Shown: positions 1-8,271, counted from the stretch's first letter. The stretch: 25,323 nucleotides of DNA from Alkalibacterium indicireducens (GCF_039522005.1 NZ_BAAADA010000158.1:1-25323); one strand, 5' to 3'. Notes: generated from the letters alone by a model not told the origin. Numbers and translations: made by a program.

Positions 1-21
1 AGGTGCCTTTTTGTATTTTAA

Positions 22-50
22 TTGATAGAGCAACGATAGTTGCATTAAAA
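22..50 (+). promoter_or_regulatory. Weak candidate promoter upstream of yacL
   Basis: A TTGATA hexamer (22-27) is separated by 17 nt from TTAAAA (45-50). The -10 match is poor, so this is only a candidate. The first bases (GGTGCC followed by a T-run) could be the tail of a terminator for a gene left of the window, which would fit a promoter here. Confidence 0.22.
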
Positions 51-106
51 CAACACGAAAAAACAAAAAAATTGGTAATTACTAAAATAAAAGAAGGAGG
101 GAAGAA

Positions 107-1219
107 ATGATATCGAAACTGATTATATTGACTTTTATCCTTGTAGGAGGAAGTCTCGGATACAATCTGTTCCCGGAAATGATCGATAATTTTGACATCA
201 TTCCTAGGTGGCTGCTGAATCCAATCGTCGGTATGATAATTGGAGCAGGTGTTTTTTACATGCTGTCGTTTCTGGCTGTCAGACCGATTGAAAAAGGAAT
301 CAAGAAAATTGAAAAATCATTCAGCAGATTTAGTGTCGCTTATTTAATGTTCGGAAGTCTGGGCGCAATTATTGGACTTATTCTTTCTGTATTGATCAGT
401 ATTATTTTAGGCAATCTGAATATGATCATAATAAGTGATGTGGTTCCTCTTATCCTAACAGTCCTACTGGCCAGCGTGGGATTCCAGCTGGGGACATCTC
501 GTCGGGAAGAAATCAGACGTCTGTTCAGTCCGAAGACGGAAAAAAATGAGAATGAAGACGTGCTGGAACGGAAAAGTGGCGATTCGTTCCGCAAGTACAA
601 AGTGCTGGACACTAGCGCGATCATAGATGGCCGTATTCTGGATGTGGTGAAAACCGGTTTTCTTGAAGGGTCGTTCGTTGTTTCGCATTATGTTCTGAAA
701 GAGCTGCAGTATATCGCAGATTCGTCTGACAGTCTGAAACGGGTCAGAGGACGAAGAGGACTGGACATACTGAATGCTTTACAGAAAGAGGAAGGGATTT
801 CTCTTGAAATGGATGACAGTGATATTCCGGAAGCAGAAGAAGTCGATCTGAAACTGGTCCACCTGTCCAAGAAACTGGATGGGATGATCGTGACCAATGA
901 CTATAATTTAAACAAAGTAGCGGAATTTCAGAACGTTCCGGTACTGAACATCAATCAGCTGGCGAATGCCGTCAAACCGGTCGTCATACCTGGGGAAGAG
1001 ATGCAGGTCATGATCGTCAAGAACGGAACAGAACGAGCGCAGGGTGTGGCCTATCTGGACGACGGAACGATGGTCGTAGTGGAAGAGGGACGTCATCACA
1101 TGAACGATAGAATCGATGTGGTCGTGACAAGTTCTCTTCAGACCAATGCTGGACGGATGATTTTCGCTAAACTATTAAATGACCAGAAAGCGATCGACGA
1201 CAGGAAAGATCAGGCATGA
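107..1219 (+). CDS. yacL: YacL-type PIN/TRAM domain membrane protein
   Basis: Membrane-anchored protein with a putative RNase domain. Four hydrophobic segments occupy roughly residues 3-20, 34-56, 78-101 and 107-128. A PIN domain follows from about residue 163 (KVLDTSAIIDGRI, with acidic D168 and D174, and a later VTNDYNL motif), then a C-terminal TRAM-like segment (about 290-350). Length (370 aa) and order match B. subtilis YacL, the gene normally between disA and ispD. The ATG at 107 follows a strong AGGAGG. The stop overlaps the ispD start as ATGA, so the two are translationally coupled. PIN domains are metal-dependent nucleases, but the target of this family is not established. Family call is firm; biochemical role is inferred. 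Confidence 0.9.
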   Translation: MISKLIILTFILVGGSLGYNLFPEMIDNFDIIPRWLLNPIVGMIIGAGVFYMLSFLAVRPIEKGIKKIEKSFSRFSVAYLMFGSLGAIIGLILSVLISIILGNLNMIIISDVVPLILTVLLASVGFQLGTSRREEIRRLFSPKTEKNENEDVLERKSGDSFRKYKVLDTSAIIDGRILDVVKTGFLEGSFVVSHYVLKELQYIADSSDSLKRVRGRRGLDILNALQKEEGISLEMDDSDIPEAEEVDLKLVHLSKKLDGMIVTNDYNLNKVAEFQNVPVLNINQLANAVKPVVIPGEEMQVMIVKNGTERAQGVAYLDDGTMVVVEEGRHHMNDRIDVVVTSSLQTNAGRMIFAKLLNDQKAIDDRKDQA

Positions 1220-1926
1220 AGCAGACTTACGACGTGATCATTCTGGCAGCTGGATCAGCCAGCCGGTTCAATGATCAGCTTGAGGTGAACAAGATAATGC
1301 TGCCTTTAGGTGGCCGGCCAGTGTTTGACTATTCGCTAAGTCTCTTTCTGGAGGACGAGTCATGTCGTAAGATTTGGCTCGTCATTCGTCAGATAGACAG
1401 ACAAGCGTTGATTGCGGCGATGCAGGATCTTTATGGTGAACAGCCTGAACAAGTCTCCTTAGTAATTGGTGGGAGCGAACGGCAGGACAGTGTCGCTCAG
1501 GCGCTGAAAGCACTGGCAGATAATGCAGCCCCATATACACTTGTTCACGATGCAGCTCGGCCCTTCATTCATACTGATCTAGTAAATCATCTGCTGGAGG
1601 GACTAAAAGGATTTTCAGCTGTCATTCCAGGGATTCCGGCCAAAGATTCGATGAAACTGGTCAAGGGAGATAAGGTGATACAGTCCTTGTATCGTCCAGA
1701 AGTCAGACACGTTCAGACCCCTCAGGGATTTGAGACAACTTGTCTGATCGAAGCCTTGAATAAAGCCGATGCCGATAACTATTACGGCAACGAAGAAGGC
1801 GAGCTGGTCGAAAGACTGGGAATAGAAGTGAAAATGATTGATGGGCTGGAAGAGAATCTGAAAATCACCACACCTCTGGACTATGCTTTTGCGCGACTGC
1901 TGGTGGAAAAAGGGCAGCTTAGTTAA
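1216..1926 (+). CDS. ispD: IspD-family cytidylyltransferase (orphan: no ispF next to it)
   Basis: Nucleotidyltransferase of the IspD/TarI family; IspD transfers CMP from CTP to 2-C-methyl-D-erythritol 4-phosphate. Visible motifs are the N-terminal glycine loop (ILAAGSASRF), the NK of the nucleotide-binding region, HDAARPF, QTPQGFE and the C-terminal NLKITTPLD. Length (236 aa) is normal. The usual T-D-(D/E)-(A/G)-S-V-E stretch reads GNEEGELVE, so it is somewhat divergent. It overlaps yacL by 4 nt (ATGA). In B. subtilis ispF follows directly, but here 83 nt later comes gltX. Many Lactobacillales use the mevalonate pathway, so this enzyme may serve another cytidylyl transfer such as cell-wall polyol synthesis. 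The sequence does not settle the substrate. Confidence 0.82.
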   Translation: MKQTYDVIILAAGSASRFNDQLEVNKIMLPLGGRPVFDYSLSLFLEDESCRKIWLVIRQIDRQALIAAMQDLYGEQPEQVSLVIGGSERQDSVAQALKALADNAAPYTLVHDAARPFIHTDLVNHLLEGLKGFSAVIPGIPAKDSMKLVKGDKVIQSLYRPEVRHVQTPQGFETTCLIEALNKADADNYYGNEEGELVERLGIEVKMIDGLEENLKITTPLDYAFARLLVEKGQLS

Positions 1927-2009
1927 GCCAGCAAGGCTTCAATGTATGGAAGAAAACAGGAAATAATGTTAAGTTAATAGTAAGGGAAACCAAAAAGGAG
2001 AGTATACTC

Positions 2010-3485
2010 ATGACAGAAAAAGTCCGTGTGCGCTATGCACCGAGTCCAACTGGACACCTACACATTGGAAATGCACGTACAGCATTATTCAACTATTTAT
2101 ATGCCCGTCACCATGGTGGCGATTTTATTATTCGTATCGAGGATACTGACCGTAAACGACACGTTGAAACAGGAGAGCAGAGCCAGCTGGACAATTTAAG
2201 ATGGCTGGGAATCGATTGGGACGAGAGCGCGGATGTCGGAGGAGAGTATGGGCCGTACCGTCAGTCTGAGCGTCTGGATTTCTATGATCCGCTGGTCGAT
2301 CAGCTGCTGGCAAGCAACCGTGCCTATAAGTGCTACTGCACGACTGAAGAACTGGAAGCTGAACGTGAAGCGCAGCGTGCACGTGGAGAGATGCCACACT
2401 ACAGTGGAAAATGTGCGCATTTAACTGCAGCTGAACAGAGAGAAAAAGAAGCGGAAGGCATTACGCCAGTTATTCGTATCCGAGTTCCTAAAGGTAGTAC
2501 GTACACATTTGAAGATATGGTCAAAGGAATGATCACATTCGAATCTGATTCTGTAGGTGGCGACTGGGTCATCAGAAAACGTGACGGCATGCCGACCTAT
2601 AACTTTGCAGTAGCGGTCGATGATCATTACATGAAGATCACCCACGTGCTTCGTGGAGATGACCACATTGCCAACACACCTAAACAGATGATGGTATATG
2701 AAGCCTTTGAATGGAAGATGCCTCAGTTCGGACACATGACACTGATCATCAACAGCGAAACAGGTAAGAAACTAAGTAAGCGTGATGAAACGATTCTTCA
2801 GTTTATTGAACAGTATCGCGAACTTGGTTACCTACCGGAAGCCCTGTTCAACTTTATTACATTGCTTGGCTGGTCACCAGTTGGAGAAGACGAGCTCTTC
2901 TCTAAAGAACAGTTCATCGACATGTTCGATCATAAACGTCTGGGAACTTCTCCAGCAGCCTTTGATGCCAAGAAACTGGAGTGGATCAGCAACCAGTATA
3001 TGAAAGAGATGGACCTGGGTGAACTGACACTTAAAGCTATCCCTCACCTTGTAGAAGCAGGATACATCGAAAGCAATCCGTCTGAAGAGAAAAGCGAATG
3101 GATCAGAAAACTGGTGGCTCTTTACCAGGATCAGATGAGCTATGCAGCTCAGATCACTAAACTGGCTACATTGTTCTTCGAAGACTCTCTCGAATGGTCA
3201 GCTGAAGCGAAAGAGGTGCTTCAAGGCGACACCGTTCCAGCTGTTCTGGATGCCTTCAGCGAGCAGATCAGAAATGCTGAACCGTTTGCAGCAGATACAA
3301 TCAAGAAAGCGATCAAAGCCGTACAAAAGGAAACTGGTGTAAAAGGCAAGAACTTATTCATGCCGATCCGTGTGGCCGTGACCGGTCAGCAGCACGGACC
3401 TCAGCTGAATGATGCGATCGAACTCCTTGGCAGAGATAAGGTCTTGAGCAATCTTGAAAAAGCAAAAGAGATCATCGAAGCCTGA
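2010..3485 (+). CDS. gltX: Glutamyl-tRNA synthetase (GluRS)
   Basis: Class I aminoacyl-tRNA synthetase that charges tRNA-Glu in the cytoplasm; in Firmicutes it is usually non-discriminating and also charges tRNA-Gln. The HIGH signature is seen as SPTGHLHIGNA at the N-terminus (residues 12-22), and the KMSKS loop as KKLSKRDET from residue 253. The C-terminal part holds the helical anticodon-binding region. Length (491 aa) is normal. The ATG at 2010 follows AAAAAGGAG. cysE, which separates gltX from cysS in B. subtilis, is missing, and a terminator-like hairpin follows the gene. Confidence 0.97.
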   Translation: MTEKVRVRYAPSPTGHLHIGNARTALFNYLYARHHGGDFIIRIEDTDRKRHVETGEQSQLDNLRWLGIDWDESADVGGEYGPYRQSERLDFYDPLVDQLLASNRAYKCYCTTEELEAEREAQRARGEMPHYSGKCAHLTAAEQREKEAEGITPVIRIRVPKGSTYTFEDMVKGMITFESDSVGGDWVIRKRDGMPTYNFAVAVDDHYMKITHVLRGDDHIANTPKQMMVYEAFEWKMPQFGHMTLIINSETGKKLSKRDETILQFIEQYRELGYLPEALFNFITLLGWSPVGEDELFSKEQFIDMFDHKRLGTSPAAFDAKKLEWISNQYMKEMDLGELTLKAIPHLVEAGYIESNPSEEKSEWIRKLVALYQDQMSYAAQITKLATLFFEDSLEWSAEAKEVLQGDTVPAVLDAFSEQIRNAEPFAADTIKKAIKAVQKETGVKGKNLFMPIRVAVTGQQHGPQLNDAIELLGRDKVLSNLEKAKEIIEA

Positions 3486-3514
3486 AAACTGATCAGAGAT
3501 AAGTAAGGCAGGAT

Positions 3515-3560
3515 AAAGCCATGCAGCCGGACTGTTTTTCAAACGGCTTGCGTGGCTTTT
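3515..3560 (+). terminator. Terminator after gltX
   Basis: Arms AAAGCCATGCAGCCG (3515-3529) and CGGCTTGCGTGGCTTTT (3544-3560) pair with one or two wobbles or mismatches around a 14-nt loop and end in a short T-run. It lies 30 nt after the gltX stop and before a possible cysS promoter. Confidence 0.7.
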
Positions 3561-3583
3561 CCATTAACTGAAAAAGGAATCAG

Positions 3584-3612
3584 AAGCAAGTCGAGTCTGA
3601 TTCTTGTATAAT
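3584..3612 (+). promoter_or_regulatory. Candidate cysS promoter
   Basis: A perfect TATAAT (3607-3612) preceded by TTG lies 35 nt before the cysS ATG and just after the gltX terminator. No convincing -35 box is visible at 17 nt spacing, so only the -10 is well supported. No T-box leader is apparent in this 160-nt spacer. Confidence 0.4.
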
Positions 3613-3646
3613 GAGACTAAATGAAAAGAGAAAGGAGTCAGGATGC

Positions 3647-5065
3647 ATGATTCAACTGTACAATACATTGACTCGTCAGAAAGAGAAATTTACCCCTTTA
3701 GAAGAAGGAAAGGTCAAGATGTATGTCTGCGGACCAACGGTGTACAACTACATTCATATAGGCAACGCTAGAAGTACCGTCGCGTTCGACACCATCCGCC
3801 GCTACTTCACCTACAGAGGCTACGATGTCAATTATGTCTCCAACTTCACGGATGTTGATGACAAAATCATTCGAGCAGCTGCTGAACTGGGCAAGACGGC
3901 TCCTGAAGTGGCTGAGACCTTTATTGAGGCATTCTTTGAGGACACAGAAGCGCTCGAGGTTCAGAAACCGAATCATACGCCTCGGGTTATGGAGTCTATT
4001 CCCGACATCATCACGTTTATCGAAGCTCTGATTGACAATGGCTTTGCCTATTCGTCTGACGGAGATGTCTATTACAGAACACGTAAATTTGAAAAATATG
4101 GCCAGCTGAGCCGCATTTCATTAGATGAACTGGAGTCCGGAGCGAGCAACAGGCTTGGTGATGAAACATCCAAGAAAGAGGATCCTCTCGACTTTGCTTT
4201 ATGGAAAGCAGCGAAGGAAGGCGAAATCAGCTGGGAGTCTCCTTGGGGGCAAGGTCGACCGGGCTGGCATATCGAATGCTCAGTCATGGCTACAAAATAT
4301 CTCGGAGATACGATCGACATTCATGCCGGCGGTCAGGATCTGACTTTCCCGCATCATGAGAATGAAATTGCTCAGACAGAAGCCAAGACGCATAAGCCAT
4401 TTGCCAACTACTGGATCCATAACGGATTTGTCACGATGGACGATGAAAAAATGAGTAAATCACTTGGGAACTTCGTGCTTCTAAAAGACTTGAGAGCGCA
4501 GCATGATCCTAAAGCCCTGCGTTTCTTCATGTCTACGGCTCACTACAGACGACCAATTAACTACTCTCTGGATGCAATCGAGGAAGCGAAAACGAATCTC
4601 AACCGTATCCAGACCGCTTACTTCAACGGGAGCCATCGACTGGATCAGGCAGCTGAACAGACTGACGATGAGCAATCCCTGATGGATCAGATCGATCAGT
4701 TCAGAAATCAGTTCATTAAACAGATGGATGATGACTTCCAGACGCAGAACGGCATCACTGTTGTATATGATCTGGTCCGATTTATCAACCGTTACGTGGA
4801 AGAAGAGGGTGTTTCCAGACAAGTGCTGGAAGCAAGTCTCAATCTGCTTGAAGAGCTGATGAGCATCTTTGGAATCAGCTTGTCTGTTGAAGAAGACTTG
4901 TTGGATTCAGATATCGAAGCACTGATAGAAGAGAGAGAACAAGCCAGAAAAGATCGGAACTTCCAGCGTGCGGATGAGATCAGGGATCAGCTTAAAGATC
5001 AGAACATCATTCTTGAAGACACTGCTCAAGGAGTCAGATGGAAAAGGGGAAGCGGCCATGAGTAA
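3647..5065 (+). CDS. cysS: Cysteinyl-tRNA synthetase (CysRS)
   Basis: Class I synthetase that charges tRNA-Cys. The zinc-site cysteine C28 is in MYVCGPT, the HIGH motif is in YIHIGNARS, a second zinc-binding stretch is HIECSVMA with nearby HHENE, and the KMSKS loop is DEKMSKSLGN. The frame is open upstream to 3611, but the ATG at 3647 follows AAAGGAG at a suitable distance and gives 472 aa, the usual family length. It overlaps mrnC by 8 nt, so the two are likely co-translated. Confidence 0.96.
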   Translation: MIQLYNTLTRQKEKFTPLEEGKVKMYVCGPTVYNYIHIGNARSTVAFDTIRRYFTYRGYDVNYVSNFTDVDDKIIRAAAELGKTAPEVAETFIEAFFEDTEALEVQKPNHTPRVMESIPDIITFIEALIDNGFAYSSDGDVYYRTRKFEKYGQLSRISLDELESGASNRLGDETSKKEDPLDFALWKAAKEGEISWESPWGQGRPGWHIECSVMATKYLGDTIDIHAGGQDLTFPHHENEIAQTEAKTHKPFANYWIHNGFVTMDDEKMSKSLGNFVLLKDLRAQHDPKALRFFMSTAHYRRPINYSLDAIEEAKTNLNRIQTAYFNGSHRLDQAAEQTDDEQSLMDQIDQFRNQFIKQMDDDFQTQNGITVVYDLVRFINRYVEEEGVSRQVLEASLNLLEELMSIFGISLSVEEDLLDSDIEALIEEREQARKDRNFQRADEIRDQLKDQNIILEDTAQGVRWKRGSGHE

Positions 5066-5456
5066 AGCAGCGGACCCGCGTCTGCTGAATGGGCTGGCAC
5101 TCGCTTATCTGGGTGATGCCATTTATGAACTCAGAATTAGAGAGCATCTGATTGCTCAAGGTCAGACTAAGCCAAATGTGCTGCATACAAAGGCCACGAC
5201 CTATGTCTCAGCAAAAGCTCAGGCATATTTAATTCAGGCGCTGATGGATGCGGACCAGCTGACTCAGGAAGAAATCGATTATTTCAAACGTGGACGTAAT
5301 GCAAAAAGCTATACAAAAGCAAAAAATACGGATGCACAGACCTACAGCTATTCGACGGGCTTTGAGGCAGTCATGGGCTACCTCCATTTAACGGAGCAGT
5401 CCGACCGTCTGAATGAACTGACAAACTGGTGCATCCAGGCAATAGAGGAAAGATAA
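5058..5456 (+). CDS. mrnC: Mini-ribonuclease III
   Basis: A short RNase III-like enzyme without a dsRNA-binding domain; in B. subtilis it matures 23S rRNA ends. The catalytic motif LAYLGDAIYE carries D20, and the second acidic segment is GFEAVMGYLHL near residue 105. The frame is open upstream, but the ATG at 5058, after AAGGGG, overlaps the cysS end by 8 nt and gives 132 aa, close to the family size. Its place between cysS and rlmB is conserved in Firmicutes and groups two rRNA maturation enzymes. Confidence 0.93.
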   Translation: MSKAADPRLLNGLALAYLGDAIYELRIREHLIAQGQTKPNVLHTKATTYVSAKAQAYLIQALMDADQLTQEEIDYFKRGRNAKSYTKAKNTDAQTYSYSTGFEAVMGYLHLTEQSDRLNELTNWCIQAIEER

Positions 5457-5474
5457 AGGAAAGGAGCGGTGCAC

Positions 5475-6308
5475 ATGCCAAAAAAACCGAATCATAAACG
5501 GACAGGAAAAGGTGGCTTACACACAAATAAACCACAGGCCAGAAAGCCACAGGAAAGCGGTGAAGCAGTAGAATCAGAAGAGATGGTCTACGGCAGAAAC
5601 CCGGTTCTGGAAACATTGAAGTCCGATCGTGATGTCAACAAGCTCTTTGTTCAGGACGGTCTGGAAGGCGGCAAAATCAGCAGTATTCTTTCTGAAGCTA
5701 AGAAAAGAAAAGTACAGCTGTCTTTTGTGCCTAAATCTAAACTGGATACCTTGTCCGATGGAGGCAATCACCAGGGTCTGGTCTTAGCGACTAGTCCGGT
5801 GAACTACGCCTCGATCGATGAACTGTTTGAACTGGCAGAAAAGAAAAATGAACAGCCTTTCTTCCTGCTGCTGGACGGGATCGAAGACCCGCATAATTTG
5901 GGGTCTATCTTGAGAACTGCCGATGCCAGCGGGGTACACGGCGTCATCCTTCCCAAAAGACGAGCTGTCGGTTTGACATCGACCGTTGCGAAAGCTTCAG
6001 CTGGAGCAATCGAACATGTGCTGGTGGCACGCGTCACGAACATGGCGACGACCATCGACGAGCTGAAGGATCGTGGCTTGTGGATTTTCGGAACGGACAT
6101 GAAAGGCAAAGACTACCGTCACTGGGACGTGTCATCTCCAGTTGGTTTGGTCATCGGGAACGAAGGAAAAGGAATCTCCAGACTGGTCAAAGACAAAGTG
6201 GACGAGACCCTCTCTATTCCGATGGTAGGACATGTCCAGAGTTTAAATGCCGGTGTGGCTTCAGGACTATTGATGTATGAAGTTTACCGTAAAAGACATG
6301 CCCTTTAA
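5475..6308 (+). CDS. rlmB: 23S rRNA (guanosine-2'-O-)-methyltransferase RlmB (SPOUT)
   Basis: TrmH/SPOUT-family methyltransferase, expected to 2'-O-methylate G2251 (E. coli numbering) of 23S rRNA. The SPOUT knot motifs are clear: NLGSILRTADASGVHGVIL, GNEGKGISRL and the final IPMVGHVQSLNAGVASGLL. The N-terminal substrate-binding part begins at VYGRNPVLETL and is preceded by a basic, probably disordered tail of about 35 residues. A GTG lies 6 nt upstream, but ATG 5475 has better spacing (8 nt) from AAAGGAG. It lies 18 nt after mrnC. Confidence 0.94.
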   Translation: MPKKPNHKRTGKGGLHTNKPQARKPQESGEAVESEEMVYGRNPVLETLKSDRDVNKLFVQDGLEGGKISSILSEAKKRKVQLSFVPKSKLDTLSDGGNHQGLVLATSPVNYASIDELFELAEKKNEQPFFLLLDGIEDPHNLGSILRTADASGVHGVILPKRRAVGLTSTVAKASAGAIEHVLVARVTNMATTIDELKDRGLWIFGTDMKGKDYRHWDVSSPVGLVIGNEGKGISRLVKDKVDETLSIPMVGHVQSLNAGVASGLLMYEVYRKRHAL

Positions 6309-6358
6309 GAATAAGTATAATGAGTAAAATCTATTAATAACGAGAGGAGTAGAGTGAC

Positions 6359-6898
6359 GTGAAGAAGGAACTGCTGTATGTAGACGGGTACAATATGATC
6401 GGAGCCTGGCCGGACCTGGCTAAGCTGAAGCGACAGGACAAGATGGCGGATGCCAGAGACTACCTGCTTAATGAGTTGAGCAACTACGCCAAATACGAAG
6501 GCATCGAAGTCAGGATCGTCTTTGATGCTCAGCTGGTTCCTGGCATAGCACAACGTTACGATAAGTATGAAGTGACGGTCATCTTCACAAGCGAAGGCGA
6601 GACAGCTGACAGTTTCATTGAAAAAGCAGTCGGAGAAGAAAACCTTCTGATCACCAATGTACAGGTTGCAACGTCAGATCTGGCTGAACAATGGATTGTC
6701 TTCCAGAAAGGCGCGACCCGCAAGTCAGCCAATGAGCTCTATAAAGACGTCCAGAGCGCCAAGAAAAAGATCGCCATCGACAGTGCCGTCTACCGGATGC
6801 AGAACCGCTCACGTAATTCTCCCCTTAAAGATAAAGATAAGAAGCAGCTTGAGAGTTTGTACGAGCAGATGATTGCACGTTCTATTGATGAAATTTAA
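6359..6898 (+). CDS. yacP: YacP/Rae1-type NYN-domain endoribonuclease
   Basis: PIN-like NYN-domain protein. B. subtilis Rae1 (YacP) is a ribosome-associated endonuclease that cuts mRNA at the A site. The N-terminal motif YVDGYNMIGAW contains the conserved Asp and Asn, with further acidic residues in VIFTSEGETADSFIEK and VATSDLAEQ. Length (179 aa) is typical. The GTG start at 6359 follows GAGGAGT. It is the last gene of the conserved block; sigH would be expected next, but a terminator and a mobile region follow instead. Confidence 0.92.
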   Translation: MKKELLYVDGYNMIGAWPDLAKLKRQDKMADARDYLLNELSNYAKYEGIEVRIVFDAQLVPGIAQRYDKYEVTVIFTSEGETADSFIEKAVGEENLLITNVQVATSDLAEQWIVFQKGATRKSANELYKDVQSAKKKIAIDSAVYRMQNRSRNSPLKDKDKKQLESLYEQMIARSIDEI

Positions 6899-6902
6899 TC
6901 GT

Positions 6903-6957
6903 ATAAAAAAACTTGCCTTGAGGATTCATATCCACTCTTTAAGGCAAGCTTTTTTTG
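6903..6957 (+). terminator. Terminator after yacP
   Basis: Arms CTTGCCTT (6912-6919) and AAGGCAAG (6941-6948) pair perfectly and are followed by CTTTTTTT. An A-run precedes the first arm, so it could also act on the other strand. It closes the core block. Confidence 0.85.
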
Positions 6958-7004
6958 AAAAACAACTAGTAATCATGTTTTGGATAATTTGTGCTACTAA
7001 TAGA

Positions 7005-7019
7005 GACATTTGAAATGTC
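7005..7019. repeat. 15-bp palindrome in spacer
   Basis: GACATTT-G-AAATGTC is a perfect 7-bp inverted repeat around one base, in the AT-rich spacer between the yacP terminator and the TnpB unit. It could be a protein-binding site or a relic. No gene is seen between 6958 and 7086. Confidence 0.5.
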
Positions 7020-7033
7020 CTATTCTTTGACAT

Positions 7034-7084
7034 TATTACATCTAAATAATATTTATCTGTTTCATGTGTACTTTAGATGTAATA
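7034..7084. repeat. 13-bp perfect inverted repeat next to the TnpB right end
   Basis: TATTACATCTAAA (7034-7046) and its exact reverse complement TTTAGATGTAATA (7072-7084) are 25 nt apart. The second arm abuts the CTCAAG right end of the TnpB unit, so it lies in the expected guide segment of the omega RNA. Confidence 0.75.
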
Positions 7085-7086
7085 TT

Positions 7087-7210
7087 CTTGAGTACTAATG
7101 AACGCAGGCCATTTCTGTTTTGTTCAGTCTCAAGTTTAGGGTGCGCCATCACCCCTCCCATGGCAGAGCATATAGCTCCATGGGCACTTATACTGTTACC
7201 ATATAAGTTA
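7087..7210 (-). ncRNA. Candidate omega RNA (reRNA) and right end of the TnpB element
   Basis: Directly after the tnpB stop, read on the minus strand, four stem-loops follow one another. They are CTTATA/TATAAG (7202-7207 with 7187-7192), CCCATGG/CCATGGG with an inner AGC/GCT (7178-7184 with 7157-7163), GGGTG/CACCC (7150-7154 with 7139-7143), and a terminal CTTGAG/CTCAAG stem (7129-7134 with 7087-7092) enclosing a TGAAC/GTTCA stem. This matches the known layout of TnpB-bound RNAs, whose scaffold covers the element's right end and whose guide is the flanking DNA (here about 7067-7086). The exact 5' end is unknown and may lie inside tnpB. Structure is seen; function is inferred. Confidence 0.62.
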
Positions 7211-8227
7211 GGTTTTTTTAGCTATATTTATTGCTCCAACTATATCCCGATGAGCTTTATAACCACAGAGGCATAAGTATTGTCTGGATTTAACTTTATT
7301 TAATTGTCCACATGAAGGGCACTCTTGAGATGTATACTCCGGGTTTACTTGAACAACTTTAATTCCCGCTTCTCGAGCTTTATATTTAATAAAAGAACTT
7401 AATTCGAAAAATGACCAATTATGAAGATTAGCTTTATTTTTACCTCCAGCTTTTGAGGTCCGATGTATACCGGAAAGATCTTCCAAGTGTATTACACCAC
7501 ACTTGTTATCAATCGCAAATCTGATTAATTTCCTGGAGATCTTATGATTAACATCTCTCATAATTAAAGATTCTTTATCACGTATATTTTTAATAGCTTT
7601 AATTTTTTTCTGTTTTGAAAGTTCTTTTCTCAAAGAATTATATTTCCTCCGAACAAACTTATTTTGTCTACCGTTCCCTAAAAATATTGTTTTTCCACTT
7701 GATTTTATTACACCTACAGCCGGGCAGAGTATACCTAAATCAACTCCTAATATATCTTTATTCTGTGTTACATTTAATGGAATAGGAAGAGATAACAAGG
7801 CCATCCAGTGATGTCCTTTCTTAGTTACACGCATAGAGCCTAACTTTGAAGAAGAAATTAAGGAGTATAATTCATCAGGAATAATTGCTTTAATTAATGT
7901 TCTCTTAGCTTTTCCATCTTTCATCATAGGAAAACATATGGAATTTTTATTTACAGAAAAATTTTGATTATTCCATGAAACAGTTTGTTTTTTAAAGAAG
8001 CATTTTCCGTACTTCTGGTACTTTGATTTAGCATATCTAATTAATTCATTTTTTACTGAAGAAGGAAGATTGGATTCGATGTTTTTAGAGGTATAATTAG
8101 GGAATTTCCCCTCAGCTTCAGCAACTCGAATAAGTAAATTTGCTTGTCTAATATACTCCATTGACATTCGTTTTAGTTCTAGTGCTTGCGTTTTAGTCGG
8201 CTTGAGTTTAACTTTTACAGTCTTCAC
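7208..8227 (-). CDS. tnpB: TnpB, RNA-guided nuclease of the IS200/IS605 (IS1341-like) group
   Basis: RuvC-type nuclease related to Cas12, guided by an omega RNA. The three catalytic acids are present: D163 (ILGVDLGIL), E249 (VIHLEDLSG) and D328 (AHRDIVGAINI). A zinc ribbon lies between the last two (C303-x2-C306 and C319-x-C321), the CxCG variant seen in many Firmicute homologues. The frame is open to 8440, but the GTG at 8227 follows a near-perfect GGAAGGAGG and leaves out a hydrophobic non-homologous leader, giving 339 aa. No tnpA is nearby, so the unit cannot move alone. It diverges from an RHH protein with a shared operator. It seems catalytically competent rather than a nuclease-dead TldR type. 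Confidence 0.9.
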   Translation of the reverse strand: MKTVKVKLKPTKTQALELKRMSMEYIRQANLLIRVAEAEGKFPNYTSKNIESNLPSSVKNELIRYAKSKYQKYGKCFFKKQTVSWNNQNFSVNKNSICFPMMKDGKAKRTLIKAIIPDELYSLISSSKLGSMRVTKKGHHWMALLSLPIPLNVTQNKDILGVDLGILCPAVGVIKSSGKTIFLGNGRQNKFVRRKYNSLRKELSKQKKIKAIKNIRDKESLIMRDVNHKISRKLIRFAIDNKCGVIHLEDLSGIHRTSKAGGKNKANLHNWSFFELSSFIKYKAREAGIKVVQVNPEYTSQECPSCGQLNKVKSRQYLCLCGYKAHRDIVGAINIAKKT

Positions 8228-8228
8228 A

Positions 8229-8271
8229 TTGCGGCCTCCTTCCAGTTTGTGTATAATATAATTATACACAA
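8229..8271. promoter_or_regulatory. Divergent promoter with perfect palindromic operator (tnpB / RHH gene)
   Basis: Arms TTGTGTATAAT (8247-8257) and ATTATACACAA (8261-8271) form a perfect palindrome with a 3-bp centre. Each arm contains a TATAAT in the correct orientation, one for each gene. For the RHH gene, a TTGCGG -35 (8229-8234) sits exactly 17 nt before its TATAAT (8252-8257). The tnpB side has no obvious -35. The RHH protein is the obvious candidate to bind here, which would block both promoters. Confidence 0.72.

Noticed and set aside
3486..3646. T-box leader before cysS
   Set aside because: Only a terminator-like hairpin and a TATAAT were found; no specifier stem or conserved T-box sequence was recognisable.
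7064..7276. 70-aa plus-strand open frame opposite the tnpB end
   Set aside because: It overlaps the candidate omega RNA and the tnpB 3' end in antisense, has no ribosome-binding site and no recognisable motif.
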